Assembly: GCA_949317995.1 (NCBI GenBank)
Contig: OX439037.1
Location: forward strand, 55,816,576 to 55,880,575
From: Acholoe squamosa
Taxonomy: Eukaryota; Annelida; Polychaeta; Phyllodocida; Polynoidae
Direction of reading: 5' to 3'
Length of the DNA stretch: 64,000 bases
A program made the translations under genes and the position numbers. A model generated the notes under the pieces. That model had not been told where the DNA came from, searched no databases, and saw only the letters and a list, made by a program, of their open reading frames with translations. Below are positions 57,689 to 64,000 of this stretch, one piece after another (position 1 is the stretch's first letter; the number at the start of each line of letters is the position of its first letter).

Positions 57689-60525
57689 CAGGCCTACATT
57701 ATAATTCTTTGTCTTGGTATTACTTGGGATAATTTAGATTTACATGTCTTGCTCTAAGTTGCTTATAAAAATTGATAATTTCAAGGGACACCTACGATTG
57801 TAGAGCTAGCATTTTCAAATGGGTTTTGTCAGTAGCTGTTGGGTGGCACATCATAGATACATCGACATCATCGAAGACTTTTGCGTCCAGAAGTTGGACT
57901 TTTCCCCCTCCGCCCTCCTCGGCTGGCGAGCCCAGGACAGTTACCTGGTGGGGGGAATACAAACTATCGGTAACTCTATCTATACCACCAAGATGTCAAT
58001 TCTGTTGTGGTTATGTGTCCAGCCTTTGAGCTGTTTTTTAGAAGGTTGCCCTGTTCTTGTGCCAGAATTCTTTTGTTGCGATTGATTCATTGAATGTATT
58101 CATGTAACCACCTAGAATATACAAGTGGCAAATGACAATCAGACACTATGTCCATGTTATCACCATTTAAGGCTGCTAGTTTATAACACATCAATTTTAC
58201 CAGATCTGACGGGTTTCACCATGAAATTTCAACAAACCACCTAGAATCGTACAATTTTGGCAACGTGTATACACACATAGGGTGGTTCTTTGTGGGTGGC
58301 AAGACATACACATATATGTTTGAAAAGAAAGCCTTGACAAACATTCATATATCTGAAGCATTCATCACAGATACAAATGCCTGACTGCAGTGCATAACAA
58401 TGCATGTAAAAGAAACCTTGCCGATAGAACGCATCCAATTAAAGTTGATGGCCGTCCTATAAGGCTCAGCAGATGTCATCTTTGCGTAGTTATAGTAGTG
58501 TCATATTGATACTATTGTACAAATACATGTAGTTATGTTATCAACTTATCATTAAGGACAATGCGTTAGCATCACCTACTGATGTGTTCTGCCTTTAACC
58601 CATATATGTTTAGTGCATACTCTATTCGCCTCCTTTAAAGATATCTCGAGTAAACTATGCAAAGTATTTCGAATCCTCTTTCCATTGCTTTAGATACCAC
58701 GGATACAGGAGTTTATGGCACGAATCATATTATACAGTCGATGCATCTGTAGATGATTATTGTTAACGAGGTCTATGCATTTGCCAAACCACCTCATCAA
58801 ATCAATGAAGATAGGCATACAACTTTAGTTATCTACATCCAATAGTACATATTATAATGCATATTATAGCTATGGTGAATGCATCCTCACTTTGCTCTGC
58901 AGAGAAAATTTGGTATGGGTATTTGGGTCTGGGGCCATGGGTGCGCCATCATGGCCAGGGTAAGATTGCTGAAGACTTCATCTTTCATCATCAAGATCTT
59001 GCCACCCCCTCCCTCCTCTGCAGGTGTACCTATCACTGATACCTTTAGATAAGAATGTCAATCAATGATGAAATGAATGGTTTGAAGAGGGCAGAGGAGA
59101 GAGATAAATAGAGTCAGAGAGGCAGATAGATATGGGAAATATACTTAACCCAGCACAATATGTTGTTGGAATATTGGATTATGGACGTGATTGCAGCAGA
59201 CAGTTAATAGTGTGTTCATTCTAGATATGTTTTTAATTTTTTTAATTCAAATCTCTTTTAGCAACCATCCCAACTAGGATCAATGTAATCAGACCTATGA
59301 TAAAGTGCACTGTAGACAATCCCTCAATGTGAACTGTTAACCATGATTAAATCCTAAGAGGTGACAAGGCCAAGGAAATCATCAATTTTTGACAGTATAA
59401 CATGTCATGACATATGATCTTGTTCCACTCTATTCCTTACCCCCCCCCCCCTATTATGAGGCACCACGGCAACCTTTTGGTAATGAATCAACCTCGTAGG
59501 ACATACACTATGGTATAGAAAATGTGTAGATACAAACAAATAATACACTTGAAGTATATGATCGAAACGTCCTTTAACTTACCTGGCCTAGTTTCTTCCC
59601 ATGTTTCTCAGCTTCCATCAATGCAGCCTTAATAGCCACTCCAACACCCACACCCACCTCAGCAATGAGGTTATGCCCGCAGGCATGGCCTATCTCTGGG
59701 AGGGCATCATATTCAGAGATGACGGCTACATGGGGACCCTGATTTTCCTTTCCATAGTCTGCACGGAATGCTGTGTCTAGCTTATACTTTCTCTCCACAG
59801 GGAATCCTAAAAGTAAAGAAATCGGGTGTATTTGCCTTGTATGTGGAGATATAGATACTATAGTCACAAATCCATAATTTTGGTCAAAAATCGTTAAACA
59901 TCTACTTCAAATTTTACCTGATGATGGTAATAATTTGCAAAATTTACCGTTACATAATCAGTTATCAATTTTGAGTTTAGACAGGGGTATTTTCATTATC
60001 AAGGATACATAGATCTACACCTGAACAAGAAGAGTATTGACTTACAGATCTAAATATCCATCCACCTCACTGGCTTTAACACCTCTGGAGTTTTAAATCT
60101 AGCAAGCCGCTTAGCGCTTAAATTTTCATCAATTGTGACATGCACTGGGAAAGGGGGCCTTATTCCCCCTGCACTAAGGCCCTTTTCGCAGATTTTAAGA
60201 ATTCAGGGAGAAGGAGCAAAATATTGTGAATTCTCTTGTTATGTGTGGAACAGGAGAAGGTCCACACTGTATAAATGGTGAGGTATGTAGTATTTTGGGT
60301 TTCAAATAGTATCGCACATCCTCTCTGAGGTATTTGATGGTTGTAGATATTGATGTTTATTTTACCTTGTTTTTCCAGGAAGTCACATAGGACATCATGG
60401 GCACTGTGTTCTTCATAAGCCAGTTCGGGTTTCTCCCAGATGGCCTTACTGACACCATGTAGTTCTGTAGATAGACGGTCTACTGTCTCACAAGCAATAC
60501 GTTTTAGGTCTTCTAATGATGCCAT
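47159..60525 (-). CDS. PM20D2: PM20D2-like M20 family dipeptidase, seven coding exons
   Basis: Exons on the minus strand: 60366-60525 (ATG in ACCATGG), 59583-59806, one of four alternatives (below), 49066-49208, 48697-48851, 48226-48469 and 47159-47298 (TAG stop). With alternative A or D the sum is 1218 nt, 405 aa, near the roughly 436 aa of human PM20D2. Motifs: [20 protein letters not shown] (substrate side), [20 protein letters not shown] (Cys/His metal ligands of M20D enzymes), PAEEGGGGK (catalytic and ligand Glu), MMAHP (ligand His), [19 protein letters not shown] (dimerisation domain) and [16 protein letters not shown] (C-terminal catalytic part with the last ligand His region). In vertebrates PM20D2 hydrolyses beta-alanyl-lysine-type dipeptides made as side products of carnosine synthase. 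No signal peptide is seen, so it is probably cytosolic. The orthology is inferred from motifs only. Confidence 0.88.
47580..47690. mobile_element. One-ended copy of the CCCACTTGGCA MITE in the last intron
   Basis: Starts CCCACTTGGCATAAAAACG with the same AACGTTTTT-rich interior as 9654-9981. The right terminus is missing. Confidence 0.5.
49638..49789 (-). CDS. PM20D2: Alternative catalytic exon D of the peptidase gene
   Basis: 152 nt, acceptor TTGGCAAG|GTGACGG, donor GAGGT|GTAAGT, phases 0 and 2. It encodes [16 protein letters not shown] with one extra residue in the Gly loop, LHLAMMVHP and IKFAME. It lies only 430 bases before the next constant exon. Confidence 0.8.
51006..51624. mobile_element. 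Complete 619-bp GTGG-ended DNA transposon in the peptidase intron
   Basis: The ends are GTGGCCAGATGAGGGAAAAC and CACGTTGGCCCAC, with ATAT on both sides (51002-51005 and 51625-51628). The interior carries 'gttaccatggcaac'. It is the reverse orientation of the copy at 27509-31389 and serves as its empty-site reference. It is non-coding. Confidence 0.75.
52373..54503. repeat. 2.1-kb palindrome with about 955-bp arms
   Basis: Left arm 52373-53327, right arm 53551-54503, loop about 223 bp. The arms begin with 'ctctacccccccttcaaag' and end with its complement. Both arms hold many 'acctatccctca' motifs (reversed on the right). Identity looks high throughout, with only scattered changes. Outside it, 'atggtcaaatgcaccgaaatg' at 51628 and 'catttcggtgcaattgaccat' at 54912 are also inverted and may be termini of a larger element. 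No ORF. It lies in the intron between alternative exons C and D. Confidence 0.8.
55322..55500 (-). CDS. PM20D2: Alternative catalytic exon C of the peptidase gene
   Basis: 179 nt, acceptor CCATCAG|GTGACAG, donor CATAG|GTAAAT, phases 0 and 2. It encodes [15 protein letters not shown] and FTMMAHP. A Trp replaces the usual Gly before TPAEE, and the tail is nine to ten residues longer than in the other copies, so this copy may be decaying or specialised. Confidence 0.65.
56455..56740. repeat. Cluster of 'GCCGATCCACC' motifs
   Basis: 'GCCGATCCACCAC' occurs twice near 56473 and 56490, again near 56654, and inverted near 56712. The GC-rich stretch stands out from the AT-rich intron. Also note 'atagaactaaactcccc' near 56624 and its inverted partner 'tcgtttagttctat' near 56735. 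Confidence 0.5.
57232..57553. mobile_element. MITE with AGGGAGTGGTCATTATTTAT termini
   Basis: The ends AGGGAGTGGTCATTATTTAT and AATAATGACCACTCCCT are inverted, continuing to a CCACCACGCCCTGTTGAT block. The interior has long homopolymers (A18, C12). Confidence 0.65.
57603..57686. repeat. (AT)n microsatellite
   Basis: About 42 AT units, giving an artificial Tyr-Ile ORF. It lies close to alternative exon B. Confidence 0.95.
57796..57944 (-). CDS. PM20D2: Alternative catalytic exon B of the peptidase gene
   Basis: 149 nt, acceptor CCCACCAG|GTAACTG, donor CAATC|GTAGGT, phases 0 and 2. It encodes [24 protein letters not shown] and THLKMLALQ. The end best matches the family pattern of a conserved Leu/Ala strand before the next domain. 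Confidence 0.75.
58891..59042 (-). CDS. PM20D2: Alternative catalytic exon A of the peptidase gene
   Basis: 152 nt, acceptor CTAAAG|GTATCAG, donor CAAA|GTGAGG, entry phase 0 and exit phase 2. It encodes [24 protein letters not shown] and a tail ending NFLCRA. It keeps the Glu pair and the His. It is the copy nearest to exon 2. Confidence 0.75.
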
Positions 60526-62517
60526 GGTAGAGGCTGGCAACAAGAAGAAATTATTTTCAGAAAGCTTAAAGGGTCACATGGTGCTTTATACTAATAAATG
60601 GACTTATAATGCAACTGATGATAATGATACTTCAACACAACCTAATTGGTGAGGAACACACCATTGTTGCTTTTATACCTTAGACTCAGGAGTCAGGACG
60701 CTGTATAGTGTTAAACCAAATTTACCTTACTCTGTGAATGCAGCACTGGTGCATAATCAATGCAGCCTTAACTCACCAGTGCTGCATTCATGCATTATTT
60801 CAGCCCTGCACATTGGGACTATTCCTAACAATGCATATAGCATGACGTAGGGTACAGGGACTTTTTTTTGTTGGCAATTGTATGTCAGCACAGCAATTGA
60901 CATGTCGCACCAGGTGCACGCTTGTGAGACTAGGGCCAAGGTGAGAGGTCATTAAAATACATACATGTAGACCCAGATGGGGTAGTGTTGGAAGTGGGGT
61001 ATTTCCATGCCTCTATATAAACAGTGTAAAGCTCTGAATACGTCACTGTCCAGCTTAGCATTATAAAATGTAAAATGATTCAAATTAGGTACATTGGATG
61101 AAAATGCACTACTACATGTATGTGAACAGTGCATGTATGGTGGATTACAAGGTAAAGAGACTTACTGTTAACGGTGTCAAGGATGGTCAAAGTTCACCCA
61201 CCTGGTGAGGGTTATAGGTATACTACCACCACCACCATTGCTAATACTCCGCCATCTAGAGGTTTGGTATGTAACTAGCATTATAACTGTAAAGCATGGG
61301 GCTAGCCTTAATCTGTAAAGCATTGGGCGGCCCAGATAAGGCCACTCAAAAATGTAGAGATTTTGGAATCTAGAAATTTTGGGAAAATGCCATTCGTCCC
61401 TAGCACAATGCATTTCTAACACCATTAGCTGATACCAAACCTGCCTATATTTGTCCATTTTACCGTGTGTTTTTTTGTTGTTGTTTTTTTTTCCTTTTTA
61501 AAACAAAAATGTGAAATTAAAAAAAGCCTCGAATCATGATTTTTCACAGGTGCGCGCGGTGATGAGAAACCATTTTTAAGGGGTCAAAAGTGTTGGTTTT
61601 TCTTTAATGGATGACGCGGATAATTGGAGCGGATTGCAACTGAGATTGACTAAAGGAACTATACCCCCTTAAACATTTTATTATCATTGGTATTTGGGAC
61701 AATATGTATGCGAAGGTTAGAGAGATTGATCGCCTTTGGTGGGAATTGCGGGGCTATTGGGTCATCACAGTGCATGGATTATTGTTATTTGAAATATCAG
61801 AGTCTGGCTAGTAATTAAGTTCTTGCCTGACGCAAAACATACAGTTTATCCAGATCGCTGCATGAGGTTTTGGGTCGACTTGCATTCCGGCCTGCCCTAT
61901 CTAATCTGACTAATGAATGGATCGATGAATTTCAAGTTTATAGGGTTCATGGCATCAATATATCCACAAGCACCCATATAGTATAGTTTACATGTTTGGA
62001 ACATGTTCATACATCTATGTATAAGGCCACTCCAAAAAAAATGTTTGTCATCACCCATGGGCGTGGCAAGCAGGGGGGACAGGGGGGGGGACTTTTGGCC
62101 AACTTCTCAAAAGGTCAAAACTAAAAGGTCAAGCAAAGGGAGGTCAAAAATTGCAGAAACCCCCCCTGGTCCCACCCACTCTGAAACTAGCTGCTCCCCA
62201 CGCCCGTCACCAAGTCATGAAAAAGGTGACGAGGGAAGTTTGTTTTTTTTGCCTGAGCATTAGGGCGTGATATGTAAACATTGTAGGCCCGTCACAGCCG
62301 GCCATGCATAAGAAAAACTGCATTATGATAGTAAAGTTATAATTGACATTTCAAAATTGTGAGAATGCCTACTTTTGACAACTGCATTCATTCAATGGAC
62401 CATGAACCTTCACTTGAAACCAAACTTAACTTCTTTTGTTCATTTCTTTAGTACATTTTTCTCATAAAATGCTCCACAAAAATCTCCAATGAAGATTTTC
62501 ACCCTTATATGTTCTAG
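60526..62517. other. Upstream of the peptidase gene; no gene recognised
   Basis: The first few hundred bases right of 60525 probably hold the 5' UTR and promoter of the minus-strand gene. Beyond that there is a GGGGG-rich repeat fragment near 62060-62190 and no coding signal. Confidence 0.4.
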
Positions 62518-62611
62518 GTTTATTGATGAAAGTTATAAGAACGTCGATACAGAGGAAGGGAGATATTACAGCATGCCACCGGAAAAGATAGCCCCAGAAA
62601 GCTTTATTCCC
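62518..62611 (+). CDS. Orphan exon resembling a tyrosine-kinase activation loop
   Basis: A polypyrimidine tract and acceptor (TATGTTCTAG|G), 94 nt, donor TTCCC|GTGAGT, entry phase 1 and exit phase 0. It encodes 31 residues including GRYYSMPPEKIAPESFIP, which resembles the kinase segment ending in the APE motif (APES). No neighbouring kinase exons were found within the window. It could be an isolated remnant or part of a gene extending right. Confidence 0.3.
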
Positions 62612-63005
62612 GTGAGTTCGTTATCTAAAACCGTCATTCTGTATCACTGCAGGCACGTATTAAAAGTCGTAACTCGCCTGTTGCTGGGATGCAGTTCATT
62701 CTATGGTAGAGGCCTCACATACCAAAAAAGATAACCCTAAACAGTGACCACAGAAAAAAAAAGATGAATTCGATCAACTTTTATTTCGGGTTGATCAGTA
62801 TTGGTCCAACCAGTTAGCAATATTGATTAAGCATTCAACTATTTGTTATGGTCACTGTGTGGAGTGGGTGTCTCAGGGTATCTGAATATCTTAGGTTATT
62901 CCGCGATTTCTGGGTTTCTCAGTGCTTTTTGCTGGATATTCCCATGCACATACCTGCCGATATTGCACACCCTGTAGGCTGTAACATCAATTTTGTAAGG
63001 CATGC

Positions 63006-63060
63006 GTTATCCATGGATAACCTGCACGCCATGCAGTTATCCATGGATAACCCGCGCGCC
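63006..63060. repeat. Two copies of a 16-bp perfect palindrome
   Basis: GTTATCCATGGATAAC occurs at about 63006 and 63037, each within a 30-bp unit ending in a 'cgcgcgcc' or 'ctgcacgcc' variant. Confidence 0.7.
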
Positions 63061-63109
63061 TCTCACGTCTTTCCATTTCATATGTTACATGTTAAAACCT
63101 ACGATAATT

Positions 63110-63195
63110 TACAAGGCCAGGGTAGGGATCGAACCTGCAGTCTCACATCCCAAATCCAACTCCCTATGCATTGCGCCACAGGGACTGACGAGAAA
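63110..63195 (-). repeat. tRNA-derived SINE head
   Basis: Minus strand: CCTGTGGCGCAATGCATAGG (A-box region) and GCAGGTTCGATCCCTACCC (strong B box). The acceptor halves do not pair, so it is a SINE and not a tRNA gene. Confidence 0.6.
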
Positions 63196-63324
63196 TGCTT
63201 GGTTCGAACGACGTCTGGATATGATACAAAGCCCAGGAAGGCGACGACTGCGGGCTGTCTGCTACCATAACCGCAGGACGGATTCAAACCAAGTCAAGCC
63301 AAGACGGCCACTGAGGTGTGAGAC

Positions 63325-63700
63325 GCCATGGTCTAGTGGTTAGCGCATTGCGCTCAGCCGTCGGAGGTGGGCGGAGCGAGTCCCGGCCCGGACGCGTCTT
63401 TTTTTCACCGTGTGCGCTGTCGCTGTCCGCTGCTGGGCGACGAGGTGTATTATACACTAACATAACCATGAGACGTATTCAAAGCTTTAGCTGTCCGCTG
63501 GCGGGCGACGAGGTGTAGATCTAGGCTTACACGGTCCGGGCGCATCTTTTTTTTTGCTGTGTGTCCGCTACCATAACCGAGACGCATTCATTGCCAAGCG
63601 AAGACAGGCGCTGTCGCTGTCCGCTGCCGGGTGCCGAGGTGTATGTACCGATCATGTACACACAATGGCTGGCTTCGAGTCCCGGGGAGGGGGAATAATT
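63325..63700 (+). repeat. tRNA-derived SINE with internal 'CGCTGTCCGCTG' repeats
   Basis: GGTCTAGTGGTTAGCGCATT (A box) and GGAGCGAGTCCCGGC (B box) lie at 63328-63386, followed by three copies of 'ctgtccgctgs(c/t)gggcgacgaggtg'. There are T-rich runs between the copies. Confidence 0.6.
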
Positions 63701-63786
63701 TTTGTTTTCAACTTGAATTTATTGGTATTCTATTGATTATCTATGGGGGTCTAGACCCCTAAAATCGACAGTGTGACATGGCCTTT

Positions 63787-63975
63787 TCTTAAAATCGAAA
63801 AGGGACATAGAGCTCTAGTGACAAGGACAGGGGAGAAAAAAAGATAATGACATGGGACATGGTCCTTTCTTAAAATCGACATGTGACATGGAGCTAAGTG
63901 ACAAGGACAGAGGAAATTACAAATTTAGTGACATGTGACATGGGTTTTTCTTAAAATCGACAAGTGACATTGGGA
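63787..63975. repeat. 81-bp tandem repeat at the window end
   Basis: 'cttaaaatcga' recurs at 63788, 63869 and 63950, exactly 81 bases apart, with 'gtgacatgg' and 'gtgacaaggacag' between. The array may continue past the window. Confidence 0.75.
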
Positions 63976-64000
63976 CCCCCCATCTATTGGTTTCGTGGAA

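Noticed and set aside
57501-57704. Tyr-Ile repeat ORF
   Set aside because: Produced by the (AT)n microsatellite.

Overview
This is a stretch of animal nuclear genome. It has split genes with GT-AG introns, clan 2 cytochrome P450s, a PM20D2-type M20 peptidase, APE-type LINEs, tRNA-derived SINEs and many small inverted-repeat transposons. AT-rich intergenic DNA, the mixture of repeats and P450s of this type fit a marine invertebrate, probably a deuterostome (echinoderm, hemichordate or amphioxus). I cannot name the species.

Layout. (1) 1-746, minus strand: an open proline-rich exon that runs off the left edge. (2) 5.6-24.9 kb: two tandem, intact, six-exon P450 genes, each coding 517 aa with identical exon sizes. 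(3) 25.6-40.4 kb: a nest of mobile elements. The outer layer is a pair of about 420-bp inverted arms carrying tRNA-like sequence around a broken C2H2 zinc-finger segment. A fold-back element made of 'GCCTTTAYGCAACAAAACCTATA' satellite units (TSD GGCGG) sits in the left arm. A 0.6-kb DNA transposon sits in that element, and a LINE with an intact 1056-aa ORF sits in the transposon. A second LINE, whose ORF1 carries a NADAR domain, splits the zinc-finger segment. (4) 40.6-41.3 kb, minus: an unidentified 214-aa ORF. (5) 47.2-60.5 kb, minus: a complete PM20D2-like gene of seven coding exons. Its third coding exon, which carries the catalytic Glu pair and a His ligand, is present in four interchangeable copies. 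A 2.1-kb palindrome lies in the intron between copies C and D. (6) 61-64 kb: repeats, SINEs and one orphan exon resembling a kinase activation loop.

The most notable points are the LINE ORF1-NADAR fusion, the four-fold catalytic exon set of the peptidase, the reconstructable nest of elements, and a gene-converted exon shared by the two P450s. The P450s are probably ER membrane monooxygenases and the peptidase a cytosolic dipeptidase; nothing here links them functionally. All calls are from reading the sequence; no searches were run.
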